64,000 nucleotides of DNA from an uncultured Oscillospiraceae bacterium (GTDB lineage Bacteria; Bacillota; Clostridia; Oscillospirales; Oscillospiraceae), in NCBI GenBank assembly GCA_934569045.1, contig CAKTJX010000007.1:1-64000 (forward strand), given 5' to 3'. Below, one piece after another: positions 1-7,348 of the stretch. The stretch's first letter is position 1. Each line of letters opens with the position of its first letter. Position numbers and translations under genes: made by a program. The notes below the pieces were generated by a model that saw only the letters and a program-made list of their open reading frames with translations, was not told where the DNA came from and did not search any database.

Positions 1-158
1 TTGTACTGGATTTTTCTATGAGTTGCTACTTTTTTATTTACTGTTGCACTTGATATGATAACACAAGTTGGGGAAGGGTGGGGTTTTCCCATTAGGGTAT
101 ACGCTCAACCGGGCACTCAATCACTTCCACAAGCATTAAAAAAGAAAGGGAATCCCCC
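1..158. other. Non-coding leader with truncated GTATAC repeat
   Basis: No gene is seen here. The right part (about 70-132) matches the right half of the palindromic element found complete at 44355-44465: the hairpin arm, the GGGTATACG(T/C)TC core and the following AACCGGGCACTC tail are shared. The left half is missing, so this copy is truncated. The exonuclease gene starts 27 bases after it, with a ribosome site AAAGAAAGGG. A TATGAT at 53-58 could be a -10 box, but no good -35 is seen. Confidence 0.6.
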
Positions 159-1037
159 ATGAACTACATCATTTTTGACCTGGAAAGGAACCAGCCGCCG
201 GAGGAAGCGGCGGCGGTACAGTCTCCCGTGCATCTGACGGGAGAAATCGTGGAAATCGGCGCGGTGAAGCTGGACGAGCATTTCTCCCTGATTGACGAGC
301 TTCGGCTGTATATCACCCCAAAATACTACACCAAAATGCACCGGAAGGTGGCTTCTCTCACCGGCATCCGGGACCAGGATTTGAAGGACCGGGGCAAGCC
401 CTTCCCGGATGCCTACCGGGAATTTGCCGCCTGGTGCGGGGAGGAATATACCTATATGACCTGGAGCATGAGCGATCTTCCCATGCTCCTGGACAATATG
501 CAGCTCCATGGCCTGGACACCTCCAATCTGCCGGACTGCTGCGACGTGCAGCGGATTTTCGCCCGGGAGATCATGCGTCAGGACCGGCGCTACGCCCTGG
601 ACGATGCCCTTGCCATTCTCAACGAAACCGGCGACACCGCCCACGACGCCCTCCACGATGCCAAAAATACCGCCATCGTCTGCAATCACCTGAATCTGGA
701 GGAATACCTGGACGAATATGTTTTCCGGGTCTTTGTGGAGGCCCCCATTCCGGAGTCCTTCCCCTCCCGCCGGGAAATCCTGGATTGGGTACCTCTGCGG
801 CAGTGCCGCTGCCCCTGGTGCGGCCAGGAATTTTTGGGGGAGCCCTGGGTTTCCTTTGACCGGGAGAGCTGCGTCTCCTACAGCACCTGCCCGGAGGGGG
901 ACGAGTTCCTGCTCCATCTGACCGTCGAGCCCAGCATCCACGGGTCATTCCGGGTCAAGCGGCTGCTCTTTGAAATGAGCGATGACTGGTGGGACCTCTA
1001 CTGTGACCGAAAGGATGCTGTTTCCGCTCAAAATTGA
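159..1037 (+). CDS. DnaQ-like (DEDDh) 3'-5' exonuclease
   Basis: 292 residues. The exonuclease fold is indicated by the Exo I motif with D7 and E9 (FDLE), an Exo II Asp near 106 (SMSDLP) and Exo III H162-x4-D167, giving the DEDDh metal-binding set. About 90 extra C-terminal residues carry a CRCPWCG stretch near 215-222, which could bind zinc. It should remove nucleotides from the 3' end of DNA or RNA; the overall look is of the KapD/RNase T-like group rather than the polymerase III epsilon subunit. The ATG at 159 follows AAAGGG at good spacing. It is monocistronic and followed by a repeat-rich gap. The family call is firm; the substrate is unknown. Confidence 0.85.
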   Translation: MNYIIFDLERNQPPEEAAAVQSPVHLTGEIVEIGAVKLDEHFSLIDELRLYITPKYYTKMHRKVASLTGIRDQDLKDRGKPFPDAYREFAAWCGEEYTYMTWSMSDLPMLLDNMQLHGLDTSNLPDCCDVQRIFAREIMRQDRRYALDDALAILNETGDTAHDALHDAKNTAIVCNHLNLEEYLDEYVFRVFVEAPIPESFPSRREILDWVPLRQCRCPWCGQEFLGEPWVSFDRESCVSYSTCPEGDEFLLHLTVEPSIHGSFRVKRLLFEMSDDWWDLYCDRKDAVSAQN

Positions 1038-1436
1038 CGCACGTCAATTGTATTTCTGCCTTCCCGCGATATAATAAGGCAAACGAATCGCTTCGGCCCG
1101 TAGGGGCGGCTACCTTCCCCTTGGGGAAGGGGGACCGCCCGTGGCGGTGGATGCGGGCGGTACAGACTGGCCATTTGCAAAAACTAGGGCGAATTCGTAC
1201 ACATCCTTGGGTCCCCTGGAAGGGGAGCCTTTCATTTGTACGAATTCGCCCTAGGTCTCTCCTTATCGTTTCTGCGTACCGCACCTCATCCGTCACGGCT
1301 TCGCCGTGCCACCTTCCCCAAGGGGAATGTAATAGTCCTTAAATTGTCTATTTTTACAAGACATAGATCCCCATTGGGCAAAGATTTCCGCCGGACCGCA
1401 TCCGCGCGGGATCGGGCACTATTTTGAAAACCGCTC
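1038..1436. repeat. Composite intergenic repeat with nested inverted repeats
   Basis: No gene. The stretch holds a GTAGGGGCGGC box (1100-1110), a self-complementary CCTTCCCCTTGGGGAAGG block (1111-1128) and an exact 18-bp inverted repeat (1184-1201 and 1237-1254, containing GAATTC). It ends with a CATCCGTCACGGCTTCGCCGTGCCACCTTCCCC-like block (about 1286-1330), which is a common dispersed repeat of gut Clostridia. The nested palindromes look like a MITE or REP-like insertion, or several stacked together. There is no transposase and no target duplication that I can define. Confidence 0.65.
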
Positions 1437-1465
1437 TTGACGAAAACTCCGGAAAGCGATACAAT
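1437..1465 (+). promoter_or_regulatory. Sigma-A promoter of azlCD-mntP-vanZ
   Basis: TTGACG (1437-1442), a 17-base spacer and TACAAT (1460-1465). Transcription would start near 1472, about 43 bases before the azlC ATG. The -35 TTG could be misread as a start codon for a longer azlC. Confidence 0.75.
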
Positions 1466-1514
1466 AACTAGACTGTCTTTCAGGAAAAATGCCGCAGAAA
1501 AGAGAAAAAAGATT

Positions 1515-2225
1515 ATGAATTGGAAAGAGTATACCCTGGGTGTCCGCCGGGGGATGCCGGTTGGAATGGGGTATCTGTCCGTCAGCTTCGGCTTCGGTAC
1601 ACTGGCCGCCTCCCAGGGCATCCGAGTGCTGGACGCTTTTTTGATCTCCGCCACCAACGTCACCAGTGCCGGCCAGTTCGCCGGACTGACGCTGATTCTG
1701 GCGGGGGCCGGGCTATGGGAGGTAATCCTGACCCAGCTGATCATCAACAGCCGCTATGCCCTGATGAGCCTGGCCCTGAGCCAGCGGATGGGGGAGAAAA
1801 TCGGTCTGCTGCCCCGGCTTCTGGTGGCCTTTATGAACACCGATGAAATCTTCGCCCTGGCCATGTCCCGGACGGAGCCGCTGACGGTGCCCTACCTCTT
1901 GGGCCTGGGGCTGCTGCCGTTTCTGGGCTGGACCGGCGGAACGCTGCTGGGTGGGCTGGCCGGGTCCATCCTGCCGGAGGCCATCCGCACCGCCCTGGGG
2001 GTCATGCTCTACGGCATGTTCATTGCCATTGTGGTGCCTCCCGCCAAGAAGGAGCGGCCTGTGCTGGCGGCCGTGGTCCTGGCCCTGGTGTGCAGCAGTC
2101 TGCTGGACTGGGTGCCCCTGTTCCGGAACATTTCCGCCGGCATTGCCATCGTGATCTGTACGGTTCTGTCCGCCGGGGTCTGCGCGGCGCTGTTCCCCAT
2201 CCATGAGGAGGAAGAGGCCCTATGA
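1515..2225 (+). CDS. azlC: AzlC family branched-chain amino acid exporter, large subunit
   Basis: About 236 residues from the ATG at 1515 (MNWKEYTLGVRRGMP). Upstream in-frame codons fall inside the promoter, so they are not used. The N-terminal segment rich in Gly, Pro and Met and the repeated hydrophobic segments match AzlC, a subunit that with the small AzlD forms an exporter of branched-chain amino acids or their analogues in the cytoplasmic membrane. The stop overlaps the azlD start in an ATGA, so the two are translationally coupled. It is the first gene of a four-gene operon with mntP and vanZ. The amino-acid substrate is inferred from the family, not from this sequence. Confidence 0.88.
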   Translation: MNWKEYTLGVRRGMPVGMGYLSVSFGFGTLAASQGIRVLDAFLISATNVTSAGQFAGLTLILAGAGLWEVILTQLIINSRYALMSLALSQRMGEKIGLLPRLLVAFMNTDEIFALAMSRTEPLTVPYLLGLGLLPFLGWTGGTLLGGLAGSILPEAIRTALGVMLYGMFIAIVVPPAKKERPVLAAVVLALVCSSLLDWVPLFRNISAGIAIVICTVLSAGVCAALFPIHEEEEAL

Positions 2226-2530
2226 ACATCTACGCTTACATCGCCGCCATGGCGCTGACCACCTATCTGATTCGGATGCTGCCGCTGACCATTTTCCGCA
2301 AGCCCATCAAAAGCCGCTTCATCCGGTCCTTCCTGTACTATGTGCCCTACGCCTGCCTGACCGCCATGACCTTCCCCTCCATTCTCACCAGCGCGGGAAC
2401 CCTGGCCGCAGGCATTGCGGCGCTGGTGGTGTCCGTGGCCCTCTCCTACCTGGGGAAGAGCCTGGTCGTCGTAGCCCTCAGCAGCAGCGCCGCCGTTTTC
2501 CTGGTAAACCTGGTCGTATCCCTGATTTAA
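2222..2530 (+). CDS. azlD: AzlD family small exporter subunit
   Basis: 102 residues with four hydrophobic segments and the family's early TYLIRMLPL motif, in which a polar/Arg pair sits within the first membrane span. It overlaps azlC by four bases and follows it in the same order as in known azlCD pairs. The product is expected to be the obligate partner of AzlC in the cytoplasmic membrane. Its length is normal for the family. Confidence 0.88.
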   Translation: MNIYAYIAAMALTTYLIRMLPLTIFRKPIKSRFIRSFLYYVPYACLTAMTFPSILTSAGTLAAGIAALVVSVALSYLGKSLVVVALSSSAAVFLVNLVVSLI

Positions 2531-2551
2531 TATACTTTTGGAGGAATTCCC

Positions 2552-3124
2552 ATGGGAGTTATTGAACTGTTCATTCTGGCCGTTGGCCTGAGTATGGATG
2601 CTTTCGCCGTCTCCGTGTGCAAGGGGCTGGCCATGAAGCAGGCCCCCGTGAAAGCGCAGCTGATCTGCGGTGCCTGGTTCGGCGGCTTTCAGGCGCTGAT
2701 GCCCCTGATCGGCTATTTTCTCGGCACCCTGTTCATCGATGCCATCTCCGCCATTGACCACTGGATTGCCTTCGCCCTGCTGGCCCTCATCGGCGTGAAT
2801 ATGCTCCGGGAGGCCCTGAGCAAGGACGGTGACGAAGAAACGCCGGACGCGGATCTGTCCGTAAAGACCATGTTCATTATGGCGGTAGCCACCTCCATCG
2901 ATGCCCTGGCCGTTGGCATTTCCCTGGCCATGGCCGGCGTGACCAATATCTTCCTGGCGGTGCTGCTCATCGGCGCCACCACCTTTGTTCTCTCCGCCAT
3001 CGGCGTCAAGGTAGGCACCGTCTTCGGCAGCCGGTACGAGAAGAAGGCCGAGGTGGTGGGCGGCATCATTCTGATTCTTCTGGGCTTTAAGATTCTCTTT
3101 GAGCACCTGGGGCTGCTGGGATGA
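2552..3124 (+). CDS. mntP: Manganese efflux pump MntP
   Basis: 190 residues, the usual MntP length, with six hydrophobic segments arranged as two repeats. Each half has a conserved membrane Asp in a similar context: SMDAFAVSV near residue 16 and SIDALAVGI near residue 114. These acidic residues are known in the family to be needed for Mn(II) export. GGAGG lies upstream of the ATG with normal spacing. It sits in the azlCD operon, and its stop overlaps the vanZ start by four bases. Mn-responsive riboswitches (yybP-ykoY) often control mntP, but none is seen here; the gene seems to be read from the azlC promoter. Confidence 0.93.
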   Translation: MGVIELFILAVGLSMDAFAVSVCKGLAMKQAPVKAQLICGAWFGGFQALMPLIGYFLGTLFIDAISAIDHWIAFALLALIGVNMLREALSKDGDEETPDADLSVKTMFIMAVATSIDALAVGISLAMAGVTNIFLAVLLIGATTFVLSAIGVKVGTVFGSRYEKKAEVVGGIILILLGFKILFEHLGLLG

Positions 3125-3555
3125 CGAAGAAGCGCTGGGCTTACCTGCTCCTCACCCTCCTGGCCCTTTGCTTCATCTGGGGCAATTCCATGATGCCGGG
3201 GGAAGTCTCCGGGGAAATCAGCGGCGGCATTTTTCAGTATGTGTCCGGCCTGTTCGCCGTCTTTGGGGACAAGGGGGAGTATGTGCTGCGGAAGCTGGCC
3301 CACTTTTCGGAATATACTCTCCTGGGCTACTTGCTCACCGGCCTGACCCGGCCCGTAGGCGGCCCGTTCCGCCCCACCCGCCCGCTCTTTCTGGGCCTTG
3401 CCGCTGCCTGCCTGGACGAAACCATCCAGATTTTCTCCCCCGGCCGGGGCTCCAGCCTCATCGATGTCTGGATCGATTTCTCCGGTGTCTGCCTGGGGCT
3501 GCTTCTGTGGCTTGGGGTGCACACGTTCAAAAAGCGGTTTCAGGGAAACAGATAA
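3121..3555 (+). CDS. VanZ family membrane protein
   Basis: 144 residues with about four membrane segments. It carries the family pattern RKLAHFSEYTLLG around 60 and the DET-Q-F-PGRG-S--DVWIDFSG block around 98-120. VanZ-like proteins are linked to low-level teicoplanin resistance in enterococci, but most family members have no known role, so no resistance should be read from this alone. Last gene of the azlC operon; a strong hairpin follows at 3567. Confidence 0.85.
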   Translation: MTKKRWAYLLLTLLALCFIWGNSMMPGEVSGEISGGIFQYVSGLFAVFGDKGEYVLRKLAHFSEYTLLGYLLTGLTRPVGGPFRPTRPLFLGLAAACLDETIQIFSPGRGSSLIDVWIDFSGVCLGLLLWLGVHTFKKRFQGNR

Positions 3556-3566
3556 TGCCATAAAAA

Positions 3567-3601
3567 ATCCCCGCTCTGTTTCGCAAGAACAGAGCGGGGA
3601 T
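3567..3601. terminator. Bidirectional terminator between vanZ and the URO-D gene
   Basis: A perfect 14-bp GC-rich stem (arms 3567-3580 and 3588-3601) with a 7-base loop. It has A-run flanks on the left and T-rich sequence on the right, so it can serve both converging genes. Confidence 0.9.
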
Positions 3602-3607
3602 TCTATT

Positions 3608-4699
3608 TTATTTTGTCTTTGCCTCAGTCAAAAGCTTTCGCCCATAACGGTAGATTGCCGCCCGGGTTTTATCCGTTGGCCGAAGATCCTGTACAAAGAA
3701 GGGCCGCTCCGGGGCCAGGTCGCGGTAGGGCTCCATGAAAGCCTCAATCGTGCGCGCGATCTCCGCCTCGTCCTCCGGTGCCGGATTTGCGGGGCCATAG
3801 GGGGCGTGAACCCCGATGAAGAGCTTGTCGCCGTATTCCTTCCACAGCTTCAGCTTGTCATTCAGCGGCTGGCCGCACCAGGCATCCATACCGGCCTCTA
3901 CCATGCAGGGGGCCAGGTCCTCGCTCTTACCACAGCAGTGGAAGTCGTAGAACAGGCCCAGCTTGTGGCAGTGGTCTGTAATCTGCTTCAGATAGGGTAC
4001 CAGCATTTCCCGGCAGGTATCAATGGAGAAGAAGGGGCTGCGCTGCGCACCCCAGTCATCGTGCATATAGATGCCATCGATGGGGTAGTACTTGGCGAAA
4101 TGGTCAATTAGATCTTTGTAGAAGTCCGTCAACGCCTGGAACAGGTCCTTGACGTCATCCTGCTCATCTTCGTCAATCAGCGCCATAGCGGCGTTCTCAA
4201 ACTCCATAAAGGAAATCAGGCGTTCAAACATCCCATTGAAAATCCAGGTGATGATCACCTTGTCCCGGTTGGCTTCAAAGAAGGGCTGATTGGCTTTTGC
4301 ACTGCCCTCCCAATCCCAGCTGTCAATAACCGGGAAGACCACCTTCTCCCGCCACTGGCTTACCTCCTCCAGCAGGGGCGGCGTCCCGGGCGCAACCATA
4401 CTGCCGCCCGCTACGGGAATGTAGGTCCAGGGAATACCGAAGATATCCCTGCCGCCCTTTTCCCCGGGATAAGGCTCCGCCTCGATCACAAAGGCACGGG
4501 CCACGTTATCCGGGTAAATGCTTGGGGTAAAATTCACACAGTCTGACCGCTGCGGAATCCACATAGGGTCCTTGCGGTAGAGCGCCCGCAGATAATTTTC
4601 ACGGTGGGAAATGGGCGGGTCAATATGATATTTTCCGTCTGCGCCCTTCTGAATCTCCCCTTCGGAAAATGGAACGAAATCGCGTTTTTTTAAATCCAT
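3608..4699 (-). CDS. Uroporphyrinogen decarboxylase (URO-D) family protein, probable corrinoid methyltransferase-like
   Basis: 363 residues in a URO-D fold. The C-terminal half has FHCCGKSEDLAPCMVEAG, a His/Cys-containing segment typical of the MtaA/MtbA-like branch, in which His and Cys bind zinc and the enzyme moves methyl groups to or from a corrinoid or thiol. No haem-pathway gene is nearby, so true HemE activity is unlikely. It lies 22 bases downstream of an SLC13-type permease on the same strand, and both face a LysR gene. This suggests an inducible uptake and demethylation, or other modification, of a small anionic compound. Start ATG at 4699, with AGGAGG upstream. Family confident, reaction unknown. 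Confidence 0.75.
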   Translation of the reverse strand: MDLKKRDFVPFSEGEIQKGADGKYHIDPPISHRENYLRALYRKDPMWIPQRSDCVNFTPSIYPDNVARAFVIEAEPYPGEKGGRDIFGIPWTYIPVAGGSMVAPGTPPLLEEVSQWREKVVFPVIDSWDWEGSAKANQPFFEANRDKVIITWIFNGMFERLISFMEFENAAMALIDEDEQDDVKDLFQALTDFYKDLIDHFAKYYPIDGIYMHDDWGAQRSPFFSIDTCREMLVPYLKQITDHCHKLGLFYDFHCCGKSEDLAPCMVEAGMDAWCGQPLNDKLKLWKEYGDKLFIGVHAPYGPANPAPEDEAEIARTIEAFMEPYRDLAPERPFFVQDLRPTDKTRAAIYRYGRKLLTEAKTK

Positions 4700-4721
4700 A
4701 GTTGTAAAACCTCCTGTATGC

Positions 4722-6161
4722 TCAGCCGAAAATCAGTCCGCCCACCGGAATGCCAACCGCGATCACCGTAATCAGCAGGGCAGCAATTCCCAGCAGGGAG
4801 AAAATTTCCGCGTCCTTGGTAGAAACCCACTCCTTGTTGCCGTGGAGCATGGCTCCGGCGGGGCTGGCGCAGGGCAGCAGCAGGCCGCAGTTGGCGCAGA
4901 AGCAGATCATAGCCGTCATCATCAGCGGGTTAATTCCCAGCGCTGTGGCAAAGGGATACATCACCGGAACCATAATCGCCGCGGCAACGGTGTTGTTGAT
5001 CACGTTGGTCAGTGCCAGCGTAACTACCGCGATGATAACCGCGCAGCCATAGGCAGAGGCGTTTTGCAGCACCGGTCCGAAGAGGCTGGTCAGCGTGGCG
5101 GTAAAGCCGGAATCCGCACCGGACAGGGCCCCACCCATGACCGTGGCCGTCGCAACCATAAACAGCAGCGGCCAGGCAATGCCGTTGTTTGCCAGCTCCT
5201 TGAAGGTAAAGTAGGGCTTGCCTTCTCCATCCCGCAGAGCAGTGATCACAGCAACCACCAGCAAGATCACGGTGGTGGTGCCAAAGGTATTGAAGAACAC
5301 TTTCACCGGACCAACCGGCAGGCAGCTGGGAAGAATGGTCAGCACAACCAGAGCCACCATGGCCCAGAGTGCCAGTTTCTGCTTGGCGGTAAGCGTTTGC
5401 GCCTTCTCCACCTGAATGCCGGTCATCAGCTTGCCCATGTCCGGGCGAATGACGAAGCGCATCAGTAGGAAATACACCGCGGTTGTCACCACGGAAACAG
5501 TCAGGCTCAATGCCAGATAGCGAATATAGCTGTAAGAATTGTACAGATCGTTGGATGCCTTGGCCAGGAAGCCGTAGTTCGCCACCACCCCGCCCTGGAA
5601 GGGCAGCAGCAGTGCTCCCAGCGCATTGAAGAAGATAATGGCACACACCATCATCTTGGGCCATTTGTCCTGTTTGGTGTAGCCCACCTGCTCGGTGATG
5701 GAATAAACCAGTTGCCAGCAAAGCAGGATCGCCGCAAAGCCCGCACCCAGAGAGGCGCAGAGCCAGACCGCCAGGCAGATAACGATGGACAGCCGCCAGG
5801 GATGCCCCTTGCAGAGCTTGGAATTGACCAGCTTCGCCACCAGCCATTTGGAGATGCCGGTTACCGTCAGCAGTGCGGAAAATACCAGCAGCCACAGAAT
5901 GGTCTGAACGCTGGGATTGCTGATCGCGCTGGTGAAGGCAGCGGCGGAATTCGCCACATAGTCCGTAAAGCCCAGCATGGTCAGCGCCAGAATGGAGGGC
6001 CAGATCATGTCGCAGGTGATCCAGCCGTACAGTGCCCCCACAAAGATTCCGAGAATCGTCATGCCCATGGGGGTCATGGCCCCAAAGGGCGGCAGGAACC
6101 GAACCAGTACCATAAGCAGAACCGTAATAGCACTGTGCCGATAATATTTCTTCGCTTTCAA
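4722..6161 (-). CDS. SLC13/DASS family anion:sodium symporter
   Basis: 479 residues with about 11-12 hydrophobic segments, the usual size for divalent anion:Na+ symporters (citrate, dicarboxylates, sulfate). The late segment NVINNTVAAAIMVPVMYPFA is a good match to the conserved SNT-type hairpin motif that binds substrate and sodium. The only workable start is TTG at 6161, with GGAGG eight bases upstream. Transcribed from a consensus promoter facing the LysR gene, and followed closely by the URO-D gene. The substrate is not readable from sequence; a carboxylate would fit. Confidence 0.85.
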   Translation of the reverse strand: MKAKKYYRHSAITVLLMVLVRFLPPFGAMTPMGMTILGIFVGALYGWITCDMIWPSILALTMLGFTDYVANSAAAFTSAISNPSVQTILWLLVFSALLTVTGISKWLVAKLVNSKLCKGHPWRLSIVICLAVWLCASLGAGFAAILLCWQLVYSITEQVGYTKQDKWPKMMVCAIIFFNALGALLLPFQGGVVANYGFLAKASNDLYNSYSYIRYLALSLTVSVVTTAVYFLLMRFVIRPDMGKLMTGIQVEKAQTLTAKQKLALWAMVALVVLTILPSCLPVGPVKVFFNTFGTTTVILLVVAVITALRDGEGKPYFTFKELANNGIAWPLLFMVATATVMGGALSGADSGFTATLTSLFGPVLQNASAYGCAVIIAVVTLALTNVINNTVAAAIMVPVMYPFATALGINPLMMTAMICFCANCGLLLPCASPAGAMLHGNKEWVSTKDAEIFSLLGIAALLITVIAVGIPVGGLIFG

Positions 6162-6218
6162 ATATGTTTCCTCCTTCTCTGTATTCCGGTGGTTTTCAGG
6201 AAGCTTGCTGATATCCTG

Positions 6219-6247
6219 ATTATAATTGCGGACCCGTTTTGTGTAAA
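6219..6247 (-). promoter_or_regulatory. Promoter of the SLC13/URO-D operon
   Basis: On the minus strand, TTTACA (6242-6247), a 17-base spacer and TATAAT (6219-6224). It lies just outside the LysR promoter, so the two operons share a short divergent control region. Confidence 0.8.
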
Positions 6248-6275
6248 GCAGACAATTTTTTCCATTTCCTACCCA

Positions 6276-6319
6276 TGTGTCAGTTTCAAGTTGACACGTC
6301 GTGTCTACCGTGCTATGAT
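6276..6319 (+). promoter_or_regulatory. LysR gene promoter with overlapping operator
   Basis: TTGACA (6291-6296), 17 bases, TATGAT (6314-6319). The -35 is embedded in imperfect dyads: GTGTCA...TTGACAC (about 6278-6297) and GACAC-gtc-GTGTC (6293-6305). These are the obvious candidate LysR binding sites, giving self-repression and control of the divergent operon. Confidence 0.75.
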
Positions 6320-6340
6320 ACCGGAAAAGGAGATGAGTCC

Positions 6341-7279
6341 ATGCGTCTGGAGCAGTTGATCTATTTTACCAAGATCGCGGAAACCGGGTCTATCCGGTCC
6401 GCGGCCGAATCCCTTTTTGTAACGCCCCAGAGCCTCAGCAAGGCGGTGGCCCAGCTGGAGCAGGAGCTGGGGGCAGCGCTTTTGACCCGCTCCCGTGTTG
6501 GGGTAAGTCTGACAGCAGAGGGGCACCATGCCCTGGAATACGCCCGGGATATTCTGGCCCAGGTGGAGAAGATGAAGCAGGAGTTTGGGGTTCACGCCCA
6601 GGAAAAACTGCCAAATCCGGAGCCCATTACCCTGTTCAGCTGCTCCTCCATGGAGACCTTCGCCATGGGCACCATCAATCAGGTCATGGCCCAGGACCCC
6701 AGTGCTACCATCCAGATTGGAAAAATGAGCAGCGCACAGATCAACCAATTTCTTGTCGAAGCGGAGACGCCGCAGCTGCCGGACCTGGTACTGACCCACT
6801 GCTCCCTGGAAGAGCAGGATTCCTTCCGGGCCCGGACAGAGGCGCGCTTTGCCTGCTATCATCTTTTTGATGATGTACTCTGTGTGCAGGTTCCCCTGGG
6901 AGACCCGCTGGCAAAGCTGGACAACTTTCCTACAGAAAAATTGGTGGACCTGCCACTGCTGCTCTATAATCAGGTTCCCACAGAAAAGACGCTCAGTGAA
7001 ATTGCCCTGGCAAAGCTGGGGGCAGAGCCCAGAAATGTCAGCCGCATTGCCAATTTTGAGACCACCAGTCAGGTGGCGCTGAATCTGCATCGCTACTGTT
7101 TTGTTGGATACCCCTCTGTGGAATTCCGCCCTCTCAGCGGTGTTACCTACATCCCGCTGGAAGCCAACCTGGTAGCAAGCCAGCTGCTGCTTGTCAAGCG
7201 CAAGCGAAAAAATATCGCCCTGTCCGATGCGTTTGTGCGGAACATGGGCGAATATTACGATATGAAAAAGCTGTGGTAA
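6341..7279 (+). CDS. LysR family transcriptional regulator
   Basis: 312 residues from the ATG at 6341, preceded by AAAGGAG. Residues 1-60 form the winged helix-turn-helix (MRLEQLIYFTKIAETGS...FVTPQSLSKAVAQLE). The remainder is a periplasmic-binding-like effector domain. A longer reading frame upstream runs through the promoter and is rejected. It is divergent from the SLC13/URO-D pair, the standard arrangement for a LysR activator that senses the transported compound or a product. Confidence 0.92.
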   Translation: MRLEQLIYFTKIAETGSIRSAAESLFVTPQSLSKAVAQLEQELGAALLTRSRVGVSLTAEGHHALEYARDILAQVEKMKQEFGVHAQEKLPNPEPITLFSCSSMETFAMGTINQVMAQDPSATIQIGKMSSAQINQFLVEAETPQLPDLVLTHCSLEEQDSFRARTEARFACYHLFDDVLCVQVPLGDPLAKLDNFPTEKLVDLPLLLYNQVPTEKTLSEIALAKLGAEPRNVSRIANFETTSQVALNLHRYCFVGYPSVEFRPLSGVTYIPLEANLVASQLLLVKRKRKNIALSDAFVRNMGEYYDMKKLW

Positions 7280-7296
7280 CTCCTTCTGCGGCAATT

Positions 7297-7326
7297 TTCC
7301 CCATACCGCGTCCGCGGTATGGGGAA
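7297..7326. terminator. Hairpin between LysR and MATE genes
   Basis: A 14-bp stem (TTCCCCATACCGCG and its complement) with a two-base spacer. It lies between converging genes. Confidence 0.8.
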
Positions 7327-7348
7327 TTCTGTCAACGAAGGAGCGCAA

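Noticed and set aside
1437..1514. Longer N-terminus for AzlC starting at TTG 1437
   Set aside because: This TTG is the -35 box of a consensus promoter; the extra 26 residues have no family likeness.
3121..3555. Glycopeptide antibiotic resistance by the VanZ-like protein
   Set aside because: No vanA-type or other resistance genes are nearby, and VanZ-like domains are widespread without a link to resistance.
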